DNA of 64,000 nt, from positions 4,216,001-4,280,000 of the forward strand of contig NZ_AP024590.1 of the NCBI RefSeq assembly GCF_018323985.1, read 5' to 3'. Shown in pieces: positions 17,533 through 26,208 of the stretch. Below the pieces are notes generated by a model. The model searched no databases. It was not told the DNA's origin and saw only the letters and a program-made list of their open reading frames with translations. The first letter of the stretch is position 1. Each line of letters starts with the position of its first letter. Source of the DNA: Enterobacter kobei. GTDB lineage: Bacteria; Pseudomonadota; Gammaproteobacteria; Enterobacterales; Enterobacteriaceae. The position numbers were made by a program, and so were the translations under genes.

Positions 17533-18048
17533 ATGGATAAGACCACTTCGCAGGAGATGTTAGCGCAGGCTGAAAAGCTCTGTGTGCAACGCAATGTGCG
17601 CCTGACTCCACAGCGCCTTGAAGTATTGCGGCTGTTGAGCCTGCAGGAAGGGGCGATCAGCGCGTATGATTTGCTGGATTTATTGCGCGTTTCAGAGCCG
17701 CAGGCGAAGCCGCCGACGGTCTATCGTGCGCTGGATTTCCTGCTGGAGCAGGGATTTGTGCATAAGGTGGAGTCCACCAACAGCTATGTGTTATGCCATC
17801 TCTTTGATAATCCGTCCCATACCTCGGCTATGTTTATCTGCGATCGTTGCGGGGCAGTGAAAGAAGAAGCTGCGGAAGGCGTAGAGGATATTATGCATGG
17901 TCTGGCGGCACGGATGGGTTTTGCGCTGCGCCATAATGTCATTGAAGCGCACGGCCTGTGTGCGGCCTGTTCAGAAGTAGAAGCCTGCCGTCATCAGGGT
18001 GCATGTCAGCACGATCACAGCATTCAGGTGAAGAAAAAACCGCGTTAG
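17533..18048 (+). CDS. zur: Zinc uptake transcriptional repressor Zur
   Basis: Fur-family zinc sensor repressing znuABC and related genes. 171 residues, as in E. coli. Winged helix at about 20-85 (RLTPQRLEVLRLL, KPPTVYRALDFLLEQGFVH). Structural zinc cysteines CDRC near 103 and CAAC near 143, and a His-rich tail CRHQGACQHDH. The ATG at 17533 gives MDKTTSQEMLAQAEKLC, matching the family; AGAGGA lies just upstream. The in-frame GTG at 17461 is rejected. Confidence 0.96.
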   Translation: MDKTTSQEMLAQAEKLCVQRNVRLTPQRLEVLRLLSLQEGAISAYDLLDLLRVSEPQAKPPTVYRALDFLLEQGFVHKVESTNSYVLCHLFDNPSHTSAMFICDRCGAVKEEAAEGVEDIMHGLAARMGFALRHNVIEAHGLCAACSEVEACRHQGACQHDHSIQVKKKPR

Positions 18049-18145
18049 GATCTGGGCTGTCTGGAAGGGTGTTTCTGTGAGGATGGTACATCCTTGTACC
18101 GTTCGGGCAGGGTAGCTGTAATGCTAACGCCTCAGAAGTTCCTGA

Positions 18146-18355
18146 TTACCAGCGGTAATCGTGACGGGTTTCCCAGTCACCCACTTCTTTCTCAGCCTGG
18201 TCTTTCTGGTAGCCGTAACGCTCCTGAATTTTACCAACCAGCTGGTCGCGTTTACCTTCGATGACAGTCATATCATCGTCAGTTAATTTACCCCACTGTT
18301 CTTTCGCTTTACCTTTAAACTGTTTCCAGTTACCGCCGACTTCGTCTTTATTCAT
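18146..18355 (-). CDS. yjbJ: YjbJ, CsbD-family stress protein
   Basis: Very small, highly charged protein of the CsbD family, 69 residues, with the family start MNKDEVGGNWKQFKGKAKEQ and the repeated W..L/GK..Q pattern. E. coli YjbJ is abundant in stationary phase; its molecular role is unknown. The ATG at 18355 has GAGGAAATC upstream. It lies between zur and dinF, as in E. coli. Confidence 0.93.
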   Translation of the reverse strand: MNKDEVGGNWKQFKGKAKEQWGKLTDDDMTVIEGKRDQLVGKIQERYGYQKDQAEKEVGDWETRHDYRW

Positions 18356-18512
18356 AATGATTTCCTCATCGTTCGGTTTGAATACGAAAAATATTCATCA
18401 TCCATCAATGCGTTCATATCTGCTGAACGTGATAATTATTGTAGTTAAGGATGTGCTGAAGCGGAGATTATTCGGAATATTTAACCATCGGCACGCTAAA
18501 ATGCCTGTGTAA

Positions 18513-19832
18513 TCAGGAAAACCAGGTGCCGTTACGCCAGTGCTGACGCCAGATCCACGCCAGCGTAATACCGCGCAGCGCAAGAAACACGGCTAACGAC
18601 AGCCACAGGCCATGATTGCCGAGCACCGGCACGCTAAACAGCGTCAGAGCAAATCCGGCGGCGGCGACAGCCATACTGTTACGCATTTCTGTGCCGCGGG
18701 TGGCCCCGATGAACATGCCATCGAGCAGATAACACCACACCCCGATCACCGGCAGGATCACCTGCCAGCCAAGATAATGCCCGGCAAGCCGTTGCAGATC
18801 CGGCAGTGACGTCAGCAGCGAAATAATTTGCTCGCCCGCCAGCGCGTAGACCAGCGCAAAGGCAAGCGCCACGATCCCCGACTGCCGACAGGCGGCCTGC
18901 CAGACGCTGAGCAACTGGCTGCCATCGCGTGCGCCGTAAGCCTGCCCGGAATGCGCTTCAACCGCATAGGCAAAGCCATCCAGGGCATAAGCGGTAAAGG
19001 TCAGCAGCGTCATCAGCACGGCGTTCACCGCCACAATGTCGCCCCCCAGACGTGCGCCCATCACGGTGATAGAACCAAAGCACAGCTGGAGCAGCAGCGA
19101 GCGCAGCATGATGTCGCGGTTAAGCGCCAGCAGCCGCCGTATATTGCCGCGCCAGGCGGTTTTCAGCATCGCCAGGCTGATCCCCCGTCGGCGCAGGCCA
19201 CGCTGCACCATCAGCAGGCCAACCACAAAGGTGGCGTATTCCGCAATCACGGTCGCCAGCGCAGCCCCCTGCACGTTCATGTGCAGCCCCATCACCAGCC
19301 ATAAATCGAGAACGATGTTAAGCACGTTGCCCACGACCAGCAGCACCACCGGCGCGCGGGCATACTGAATGCCCAGCAGCCAGCCGAGCAGCACCAGATT
19401 CGCCAGCGATGCCGGGGCGCTCAGCCAGCGGATCTCCAGAAAACGCCGTGCCTGTTCCAGCACCGCGTCGTTGCCGCCTACGATCTGCAGGGTGAGATTA
19501 ATGAGCGGGGTTTGACACAGGACGATGGCGAAACCGGCGATCAGCGCCAGCAGTAAAGGCTGCACTAATGCCCGCGCAAGGGCCTGGGGATCTTTTGCGC
19601 CAAAGGCCTGGGCGGTAAAACCGGTGGTACTCATGCGCAGAAAAAGCAGCAGCATAAACAGGAAGCTGGTTGCCATCGCGCCAACCGCCACGCCGCCGAG
19701 ATACACCGGGCTGTCCAGATGACCAATAACGGCGGTATCGACCAGACCCAGGAGCGGAACGGTGATATTGGAAAAAATCATCGGCAGCGCAAGACGCCAC
19801 AACGCTTTGTCAGAAGTCGTCAGAAAGGCCAC
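18513..19832 (-). CDS. dinF: MATE-family efflux protein DinF
   Basis: Multidrug and toxin extrusion-type transporter, SOS-induced. 439 residues (E. coli 459) with twelve predicted membrane helices. Starts KALWRLALPMIFSNITVPLLG and holds the duplicated MATE halves, the second beginning around NRDIMLRSLLLQLCFG near 235. The start is a GTG at 19832 (MAFLTTSDKALWR) with a weak ribosome site, suggesting coupling to lexA, whose stop is 70 bp upstream on the same strand. Forms the lexA-dinF operon. Confidence 0.95.
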   Translation of the reverse strand: MAFLTTSDKALWRLALPMIFSNITVPLLGLVDTAVIGHLDSPVYLGGVAVGAMATSFLFMLLLFLRMSTTGFTAQAFGAKDPQALARALVQPLLLALIAGFAIVLCQTPLINLTLQIVGGNDAVLEQARRFLEIRWLSAPASLANLVLLGWLLGIQYARAPVVLLVVGNVLNIVLDLWLVMGLHMNVQGAALATVIAEYATFVVGLLMVQRGLRRRGISLAMLKTAWRGNIRRLLALNRDIMLRSLLLQLCFGSITVMGARLGGDIVAVNAVLMTLLTFTAYALDGFAYAVEAHSGQAYGARDGSQLLSVWQAACRQSGIVALAFALVYALAGEQIISLLTSLPDLQRLAGHYLGWQVILPVIGVWCYLLDGMFIGATRGTEMRNSMAVAAAGFALTLFSVPVLGNHGLWLSLAVFLALRGITLAWIWRQHWRNGTWFS

Positions 19833-19902
19833 GTTGGATTACCGGAAGGAGAACGAACGCACGGCGGCAATGATGAGGTTGCCGCCGCGTGGAAAGAAGA
19901 GT

Positions 19903-20511
19903 TTAGAGCCACTCACCGTTACGGATCACGCCGACGGCCAGCCCTTCGATGGTGAAGCTCTGCTCGCGCAGATCAACCACGATAGGGGAAAACTCGCTGT
20001 TTTCCGGCAGCAGTTGCACGGTGTTACCCTGACGTTTGAGACGTTTAACGGTCACTTCATCGTCAATACGCGCCACCACGACCTGGCCGTTGCGGGCTTC
20101 CTGGGTTTTGTGCACCGCCAGCAGATCGCCATCCATAATGCCGATATCTTTCATCGACATACCGCTAACCCGCAGCAGGAAATCTGCATTCGGTTTAAAC
20201 AGATTGGGATCGACCTGATAATGGCCTTCAATGTGTTGCTGCGCCAGCAGCGGTTCACCTGCCGCGACACGCCCGACCAGCGGCAGTCCATCGACTTCCT
20301 CAAGCAGTAAACGAATACCGCGAGACGCGCCAGAAACGATCTCCAGCACACCTTTACGCGCCAGCGCTTTAAGGTGTTCCTCAGCCGCGTTCGGGGAACG
20401 GAACCCCAAACGTTGCGCGATCTCCGCACGCGTCGGCGGCATGCCTGTCTGGCTGATGTGATCCCGGATGAGATCGAACACCTCTTGCTGCCTGGCTGTT
20501 AACGCTTTCAT
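19903..20511 (-). CDS. lexA: SOS repressor LexA
   Basis: Autocleavable repressor of the SOS regulon. 202 residues, identical in length to E. coli. N-terminal winged helix MKALTARQQEVFDLIRDHIS with recognition helix around 28-47. Cleavage site Ala84-Gly85 (RVAAGEP). Catalytic Ser119 (VSGMSMKD) and Lys156 region (AVHKTQ lies before it, TVKRLKRQ carries it). The ATG at 20511 is chosen; the six upstream in-frame codons overlap an operator. Two LexA boxes lie upstream for autoregulation. Confidence 0.98.
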   Translation of the reverse strand: MKALTARQQEVFDLIRDHISQTGMPPTRAEIAQRLGFRSPNAAEEHLKALARKGVLEIVSGASRGIRLLLEEVDGLPLVGRVAAGEPLLAQQHIEGHYQVDPNLFKPNADFLLRVSGMSMKDIGIMDGDLLAVHKTQEARNGQVVVARIDDEVTVKRLKRQGNTVQLLPENSEFSPIVVDLREQSFTIEGLAVGVIRNGEWL

Positions 20512-20517
20512 ACCGCC

Positions 20518-20537
20518 CCCTGGTTGCATATACAGTT
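20518..20537. promoter_or_regulatory. LexA box 1 (proximal) of lexA
   Basis: CCCTGGTTGCATATACAGTT: CTGG-N8-ACAG core, one mismatch, immediately upstream of the lexA start. Two tandem boxes match the E. coli lexA arrangement. Confidence 0.85.
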
Positions 20538-20538
20538 A

Positions 20539-20558
20539 TGCTGTGAGTATATACAGTC
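20539..20558. promoter_or_regulatory. LexA box 2 (distal) of lexA
   Basis: TGCTGTGAGTATATACAGTC has a perfect CTGT-N8-ACAG core, 21 bp from the proximal box, two helical turns away. Confidence 0.92.
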
Positions 20559-20619
20559 AAAGTCAATTTTGGAACCAAATTATGAGCAAATAACAGGGGT
20601 TTGTTGATTTATGCGAGCC

Positions 20620-20988
20620 TTATCGATAATGCGACCACAACAGCATGCCCCAGGTGGCGAGCGCCAGCAGGATCGACATCAGCACCGCCGCCGAGCCCAT
20701 ATCCTTTGCGCGGCCGGAAAGTTCGTGCATTTCCGTGCCGATACGGTCCACCACCGCTTCAATCGCGCTGTTCAGAATTTCCACTATCATTACCAGCGCA
20801 ACGGAGCCAATCAGCAGCACGCGCGTGATAGCGTCCACGTCCAGCCAGCAGGCAATGGCAATCGCCAGGATCACCGCCACCGCTTCCTGGCGAAAGGCCG
20901 CTTCGTTGATCCAGGCGGCGCGAACCCCTTTCCAGGAGTACCCTGCTGCTTTTATGATGCGAGTGAACCCAGTGGTATTATTGGCCAT
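20620..20988 (-). CDS. dgkA: Diacylglycerol kinase DgkA
   Basis: Small trimeric inner-membrane kinase recycling diacylglycerol to phosphatidic acid. 122 residues, as in E. coli. N-terminal amphipathic helix MANNTTGFTRIIKAAGYSWKG, then three membrane helices. The active-site signature EILNSAIEAVVDRIG is at about 69-83. The ATG at 20988 gives the family N-terminus; the 41-codon upstream extension is rejected. Divergent from plsB, which acts on the same lipid pathway. Confidence 0.96.
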   Translation of the reverse strand: MANNTTGFTRIIKAAGYSWKGVRAAWINEAAFRQEAVAVILAIAIACWLDVDAITRVLLIGSVALVMIVEILNSAIEAVVDRIGTEMHELSGRAKDMGSAAVLMSILLALATWGMLLWSHYR

Positions 20989-21118
20989 CAAAAAGAACCT
21001 TTTTATGTAATTAGCGTCAATGTCTATGCAAGCAGACCTTGGTACAACAGAATTTACGCGCGCTTTCTGATATTCTTGCGGCGCGACAGGATTATTAACC
21101 AGAGGCTTCACATCGTAT

Positions 21119-23548
21119 ATGTCCGGCTGGCCACGAATTTACTACAAATTACTTAATTTACCATTAGGCGCGTTGGTAAAAAGCAAGTCCATTCCGGCAG
21201 AACCTGCTCAGGAACTGGGACTTGATACCTCGCGTCCAATTATGTACGTCTTACCGTACAACTCGAAAGCAGATTTGCTGACCCTGCGCGCGCAGTGCCT
21301 GGCAAACGATCTGCCCGATCCGCTGGAACCGCTCGAAATCGACGGCACTCTGCTGCCGCGTTACATCTTTATTCACAGCGGCCCGCGCGTGTTTACCTGG
21401 TACACGCCGAAAGAAGAGTCCATCAAACTGTTCCACGACTATCTCGACCTGCACCGCAGCCATCCCGATCTGGACGTGCAGATGGTGCCGGTGTCGGTGA
21501 TGTTTGGCCGCTCGCCGGGTCGTGAAAAGGGCGAGGTGAACCCGCCCCTGCGGATGCTGAACGGCGTACAGAAGTTTGTTGCCATTTCCTGGCTGGGACG
21601 CGACAGCTTCGTGCGTTTCTCGCCGCCGGTTTCGCTGCGCCGCATGGCCACCGAGCACGGTACTGACAAAATTATTGCCCAGAAACTGGCCCGCGTCGCG
21701 CGTATGCATTTCGCCCGCCAGCGACTGGCCGCGGTCGGTCCGCGCCTGCCTGCGCGTCAGGATCTGTTCAACAAACTGCTGGCGTCGAAAGCCATTGCCC
21801 GCGCCGTGGAAGATGAAGCGCGCAGCAAAAAAATCTCCCACGAAAAGGCACAGCAAAATGCCGTCGCCCTGATGGAAGAGATTGCGGCGAACTTCTCCTA
21901 TGAAATGATCCGCGTTTCCGATCGTATTCTGAGCTTCACCTGGAACCGCCTGTATCAGGGGATCAACGTCCATAACGCCGAGCGCGTGCGTCAGCTGGCC
22001 CACGACGGTCACGAGATCGTCTATGTGCCCTGCCACCGCAGCCACATGGATTACCTGCTGCTCTCTTACGTCCTGTATCACCAGGGGCTGGTGCCGCCGC
22101 ATATCGCCGCCGGGATCAACCTGAACTTCTGGCCCGCCGGGCCGATTTTCCGCCGTCTGGGCGCGTTCTTTATCCGTCGTACCTTCAAGGGCAACAAACT
22201 CTATTCGACGGTGTTCCGTGAGTATCTCGGCGAGCTGTTCAGCCGGGGTTATTCGGTGGAGTACTTCGTGGAAGGGGGGCGTTCCCGTACCGGGCGTCTG
22301 CTCGATCCGAAAACCGGCACCCTGTCGATGACGCTCCAGGCGATGTTACGCGGCGGCACCCGTCCTATTACGTTAGTGCCGATTTACATCGGCTACGAGC
22401 ACGTCATGGAAGTGGGAACCTACGCCAAAGAGCTGCGGGGCGCGACCAAAGAGAAAGAGAACCTGATGCAGATGGTGCGTGGCTTAAGCAAGCTGCGTAA
22501 CCTGGGTCAGGGCTACGTGAACTTCGGCGAGCCGATGCCGCTTAACGCGTATCTCAACCAGCATGTGCCGGACTGGCGCGAAGCGATCGATCCGATTGAA
22601 GCGATACGTCCGGCATGGCTGACGCCGACGGTGAATACCATTGCCGCCGAGCTGATGGTGCGCATTAACAATGCCGGTGCGGCGAACGCCATGAACCTGT
22701 GTTCTACGGCGCTGCTGGCATCCCGTCAGCGCTCACTGACCCGCGAGCAACTGACCGAACAGCTGGATTGCTATCTGGATCTGTTGCGCAATGCGCCTTA
22801 TTCGGAAGACGCTACCGTGCCGACGGCCACAGCGTCAGGGCTTATCGATCACGCGCTGCAAATGAATAAGTTTGAAGTCGAGAAAGATACCATCGGCGAC
22901 ATCATCATTCTGCCGCGCGAGCAGGCGGTGCTGATGACCTACTACCGCAACAACATTGCGCATATGCTGGTTCTGCCTTCCCTGATGGCCGCCATCATTA
23001 CGCAGCATCGCCATATCTCCCGCGAGGAGATGCTGCATCATGTTGAAGCGCTCTACCCGATGCTGAAAGCCGAGCTGTTCCTGCGCTGGGAAAAAGAGGC
23101 GTTAGGGGACGTACTGGATACCCTGACCACTGAGCTGCTGCGTCAGGGGCTGATCGTGATAAAAGACGATCGTCTGCATATCAATCCGTCACGCTCCCGC
23201 ACGCTGCAACTGCTGGCGGCCGGTGCGCGTGAAACGCTGCAACGCTATGCCATTACGTTCTGGCTGTTGAGCGCGAACCCGTCCATCAACCGCAGTACGC
23301 TGGAAAAAGAGAGCCGCACGCTGGCGCAGCGTCTGTCGGTGCTGCACGGCATTAACGCGCCGGAATTCTTCGATAAGGCGGTGTTCAGTACGCTGGTGCT
23401 GACGCTGCGTGATGAAGGCTATATCAGCGATACGGGTGATGCGGATCCGTCGAAAACCTTGCAGGTGTATCAGCTGCTCGCCGATCTGGTGACCTCTGAT
23501 GTGCGCTTAACGATTGAAAGCGCGACCAGTCAGACGGACGCGGTATAA
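21119..23548 (+). CDS. plsB: Glycerol-3-phosphate acyltransferase PlsB
   Basis: Inner-membrane enzyme for the first step of phospholipid synthesis, acylating sn-glycerol-3-phosphate. 809 residues (E. coli 807). Acyltransferase motif I HRSHMDYLL near 306, motif II GPIFRRLGAFFIRR near 345, motif III FVEGGRSRTGR near 385 and motif IV TLVPIYIGYE near 420. The ATG at 21119 gives MSGWPRIYYKLLNLPL. Convergent with ubiA, from which a shared terminator separates it. Confidence 0.98.
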   Translation: MSGWPRIYYKLLNLPLGALVKSKSIPAEPAQELGLDTSRPIMYVLPYNSKADLLTLRAQCLANDLPDPLEPLEIDGTLLPRYIFIHSGPRVFTWYTPKEESIKLFHDYLDLHRSHPDLDVQMVPVSVMFGRSPGREKGEVNPPLRMLNGVQKFVAISWLGRDSFVRFSPPVSLRRMATEHGTDKIIAQKLARVARMHFARQRLAAVGPRLPARQDLFNKLLASKAIARAVEDEARSKKISHEKAQQNAVALMEEIAANFSYEMIRVSDRILSFTWNRLYQGINVHNAERVRQLAHDGHEIVYVPCHRSHMDYLLLSYVLYHQGLVPPHIAAGINLNFWPAGPIFRRLGAFFIRRTFKGNKLYSTVFREYLGELFSRGYSVEYFVEGGRSRTGRLLDPKTGTLSMTLQAMLRGGTRPITLVPIYIGYEHVMEVGTYAKELRGATKEKENLMQMVRGLSKLRNLGQGYVNFGEPMPLNAYLNQHVPDWREAIDPIEAIRPAWLTPTVNTIAAELMVRINNAGAANAMNLCSTALLASRQRSLTREQLTEQLDCYLDLLRNAPYSEDATVPTATASGLIDHALQMNKFEVEKDTIGDIIILPREQAVLMTYYRNNIAHMLVLPSLMAAIITQHRHISREEMLHHVEALYPMLKAELFLRWEKEALGDVLDTLTTELLRQGLIVIKDDRLHINPSRSRTLQLLAAGARETLQRYAITFWLLSANPSINRSTLEKESRTLAQRLSVLHGINAPEFFDKAVFSTLVLTLRDEGYISDTGDADPSKTLQVYQLLADLVTSDVRLTIESATSQTDAV

Positions 23549-23551
23549 ATT

Positions 23552-23588
23552 AAAGCCCGGCGGCACAGGCCAGCCGGGCTTTATTTTT
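23552..23588. terminator. Bidirectional terminator between plsB and ubiA
   Basis: Ten-base perfect stem AAAGCCCGGC/GCCGGGCTTT with an 11-base loop, followed by a T-rich tail on the plus strand; the A/T ends make it usable in both directions. Confidence 0.88.
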
Positions 23589-24456
23589 AGTGTAAATAAC
23601 TCACTGCCAGCCCTAAAAGCAGCACCAGACCTACGTAGTTATTGTTCATAAACGCTTTAAAGCAGGCATCACGATCGCGGTTTACCACCAGCCACTGCTG
23701 ATAGATAAACAGCGCACCGGCCAGCCCTATCGATACATAGTAAGCCCAGCCCAGTCCGTTCAGCCAGCCTACGGTTGTCATCAGCGCCAGCACTATTATC
23801 TGCAATATGCCGACGATCAATTTGTCGTGGCGCCCGAACAGAATGGCCGTCGATTTGACGCCGATTTTCAGGTCGTCATCCCGGTCAACCATCGCATACA
23901 GCGTGTCGTACGCCACTGCCCACAGCACGTTCGCAACAAACATCAGCCAGCAGCTCAGCGGTAAGGACTCACTCACCGCCGCGAACGCCATCGGTATGGA
24001 CCAGCCAAAGGCCGCACCTAATACCACCTGCGGTAAATGGGTGTAGCGCTTCATAAACGGATACACCCAGGCCAGCGCCAGCGCCGCCACAGAGAGCGCT
24101 ATCGTCATCAGGTTCAGGGTCAGCACCAGCACAAAAGCCAGCAGGACCAGCACCACAAACAGCGTACGCGCTTCTTTTTCCGTCACCGCGCCGCTGGGCA
24201 TCGGACGGTTCGCCGTGCGCTTAACGTGCCCGTCGATTTTACGGTCGGCATAATCGTTGACCACGCAGCCCGCCGCGCGCATCAGCCAGACACCTGCCAC
24301 AAATACCGCCAGGATCCACAGCGGCGGCACGCCCGGCGTGGCGACCCATAGTGCCCACAGCGTGGGCCATAACAGCAGCAGCGCGCCGATGGGTTTATCG
24401 GTGCGCATTAAGCGGTGAAAGGCCAGCAGCTTATCCTGAGTGAGACTCCACTCCAT
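23587..24456 (-). CDS. ubiA: 4-hydroxybenzoate octaprenyltransferase UbiA
   Basis: Membrane prenyltransferase attaching the octaprenyl tail to 4-hydroxybenzoate in ubiquinone synthesis. 289 residues (E. coli 290) with about eight helices. The two Asp-rich Mg-diphosphate motifs are seen: NDYADRKID near 70 and DTLYAMVDRDDD near 190. The ATG at 24456 is preceded by GAGGAAGAGAA. Directly downstream of ubiC with a 12-bp gap, forming the ubiCA operon. Confidence 0.98.
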   Translation of the reverse strand: MEWSLTQDKLLAFHRLMRTDKPIGALLLLWPTLWALWVATPGVPPLWILAVFVAGVWLMRAAGCVVNDYADRKIDGHVKRTANRPMPSGAVTEKEARTLFVVLVLLAFVLVLTLNLMTIALSVAALALAWVYPFMKRYTHLPQVVLGAAFGWSIPMAFAAVSESLPLSCWLMFVANVLWAVAYDTLYAMVDRDDDLKIGVKSTAILFGRHDKLIVGILQIIVLALMTTVGWLNGLGWAYYVSIGLAGALFIYQQWLVVNRDRDACFKAFMNNNYVGLVLLLGLAVSYLH

Positions 24457-24468
24457 TTTCTCTTCCTC

Positions 24469-24966
24469 TTAGTACAACGGCGATGCCGGCAAAAACAGTT
24501 CCGTCAGCAGTAACGGCTTCCCGCCAAGACGCAGGCGGGAACGGCGTCCCCACAGCGTATCCTCACGCCCAATTTCGATAAAGTCACGGGTAAGCGTAGA
24601 CGAGGTAAACAGATAACGACCGAGCGGCGTGTTGCCCAGCTTTTGCAGCGCCAGCTCCGGGCCGCTGAGCGTGGATTCAGGCACCACTGTACGCCCGGCA
24701 AGCCAGGGTTCGCCATCAGCGCAGAGTAAAATTTCCCGTAGCCAGTAGCGTGCTTCGGCAGGCAGCAGCGGCAGCTCCTCCGGAATGTCATCCGGCGCGA
24801 CAAAGGCTTCGCGGATCAGCGTCACGCTCACCTGTTTGCCTTGCTGCTCGAAACGTTTGGTCATGGAATCTTCCAGCAACAGCCAGTCTAGCAGTTGCGG
24901 ATCCAGCGCGGGGATTGCGTCAAAGTAGCGCAGCGCACGCAGTTGCGTTAGCGCAGGGTGTGACAT
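24469..24966 (-). CDS. ubiC: Chorismate pyruvate-lyase UbiC
   Basis: Soluble lyase converting chorismate to 4-hydroxybenzoate plus pyruvate, the first committed ubiquinone step. 165 residues, as in E. coli. Family features: LDWLLLEDSMTKRFEQ near 30, the substrate-anchoring arginine in REILL near 77, LGRYLF near 115 and catalytic Glu in LLLTELFLP near 155. The ATG at 24966 gives MSHPALTQLRAL. First gene of ubiCA. Confidence 0.97.
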   Translation of the reverse strand: MSHPALTQLRALRYFDAIPALDPQLLDWLLLEDSMTKRFEQQGKQVSVTLIREAFVAPDDIPEELPLLPAEARYWLREILLCADGEPWLAGRTVVPESTLSGPELALQKLGNTPLGRYLFTSSTLTRDFIEIGREDTLWGRRSRLRLGGKPLLLTELFLPASPLY

Positions 24967-25075
24967 GCCTTACTCTCCGGTACAAAACGTAAAAGTATTG
25001 TATCGCAGAACCGGCGGTGACGGGGGATGTCCTTTGCAAAAGCGTAACAGCTACGCAACAGCACGCGCAGGGCAC

Positions 25076-25104
25076 AAAAAAAGGTGCGCCCGTAAAGGCG
25101 CACC
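25076..25104 (-). terminator. Terminator of the malK-lamB-malM operon
   Basis: Minus-strand perfect 8-bp stem GGTGCGCC/GGCGCACC followed by TTTTTTT, about 30 bp after the malM stop. Confidence 0.93.
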
Positions 25105-25134
25105 AAACAGCAAAATCAGCATTGCGGGGAGAAA

Positions 25135-26094
25135 TTACCCCTTGCCTTTTACACTGCTGATAAAGGTTGAACGGGCAGACTTTGATCCCAGGCTTTCTGC
25201 TTCATTGAGCAATTTGAGGGCTTTGTCGATCTCGCCTTTGGCAACGGCCTGGCGGATCCCCTGGTTGAAGTAATTTTCAGTTTCGTTCAGCACAGGTTCT
25301 TTCTTCACTGCCGGCGCAGGAGCTGGAGCCGGGGCTGGCGCCGCAACAGGTGCTGCCGGTGCGCTATAGGCGGTAGCCGGAGCAGCAGTATTACCCACCG
25401 TCACCGCATCCGGGCCGGAGGAGCCAAACAGCGGGCCGACCAGTACGCTTGAGGCAGAAGAGGTTTTCACCTGCAGCTTAAGCGTCCCTTCAGTAGTGTG
25501 ACGAGCCTTTGGATCCGGAATATCAGGGACCGCATTGCCTGTGCCTTTGGCGTAGGCTTTGGCCGGATCAACCAGCGTGGTGGTCTTTGCGAGATCCTGC
25601 GGCGTGGTAAAGACCAGAACATAAATTTTCTGCTGACCGAGCGCTGGTGTCAGGCGCATCACCCCTTCCAGCCGATCGGCGCTCATTACGCCCGGTTCCT
25701 GATAGGTAAAATAGCTGCTCGGAAAGAACGCCGATGGCGTCATGTTCTGATCCAGAATCAGCACGTTCGGGGCGAAGACCTGCGTTTGTTTATCTACAAT
25801 GCTGGTCAGCGTAAGGTTGAGTTCACCAATGTTTGCCGGCACGCTCCAGGCCGCCACCGGGCCGGAAATTCCAGGAATATTCAGCTGCTGGCCACCGCTG
25901 GCGAGATCGGTGCTTTGGGTTTTAGACTGATCGACTGGCGTCCAGACCAGCTGTTGCAGCGCTGAAGCCGGGATAGTAGGCGCCGCCGTTGTATTCTGTG
26001 GGACGAAATTCACATCGGCGAAACTGACTGCCGGTACGCTTGCTAGCAGGCCAGCGCTAAGGCAGAGGGCAACAAGACTTTTGTTCATTTTCAT
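25135..26094 (-). CDS. malM: Maltose operon periplasmic protein MalM
   Basis: Periplasmic protein of the maltose regulon whose role is unclear. 319 residues (E. coli 306). Signal peptide MKMNKSLVALCLSAGLLASVPAVSFA at about 1-26. The extra length comes from an Ala/Pro-rich linker near 235-270 with PAPAPAPAP repeats. C-terminal region DKALKLLNEAESLGSKSARSTF matches the family. The ATG at 26094 is chosen because GAGGTG lies six bases upstream. Third gene of malK-lamB-malM, separated from lamB by a stable hairpin. Confidence 0.95.
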   Translation of the reverse strand: MKMNKSLVALCLSAGLLASVPAVSFADVNFVPQNTTAAPTIPASALQQLVWTPVDQSKTQSTDLASGGQQLNIPGISGPVAAWSVPANIGELNLTLTSIVDKQTQVFAPNVLILDQNMTPSAFFPSSYFTYQEPGVMSADRLEGVMRLTPALGQQKIYVLVFTTPQDLAKTTTLVDPAKAYAKGTGNAVPDIPDPKARHTTEGTLKLQVKTSSASSVLVGPLFGSSGPDAVTVGNTAAPATAYSAPAAPVAAPAPAPAPAPAVKKEPVLNETENYFNQGIRQAVAKGEIDKALKLLNEAESLGSKSARSTFISSVKGKG

Positions 26095-26155
26095 TTTTAT
26101 CACCTCAGATATCCAGCGCAGCGTTGGCCAGGCAATAGCGCGCGACGCTTAAATC

Positions 26156-26175
26156 AGAGGGGCTTTCGCCCCTCT
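26156..26175 (-). terminator. Stable GAAA-tetraloop hairpin between lamB and malM
   Basis: On the minus strand a perfect 8-bp stem AGAGGGGC/GCCCCTCT closes a GAAA tetraloop. The following GATTTAAG is a poor U-run, so it is more likely an RNA-stabilising or partial-termination element that sets lamB above malM. On the plus strand it is followed by TTTTATTT. Confidence 0.65.
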
Positions 26176-26208
26176 TTTATTTGGTCATTACGTCAGATTA
26201 ACTGCGGA

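Noticed and set aside
18085..18100. Palindrome GGTACA-TCCT-TGTACC after zur as a terminator
   Set aside because: No T-run on either side and a weak AT-containing stem; not enough for a call.
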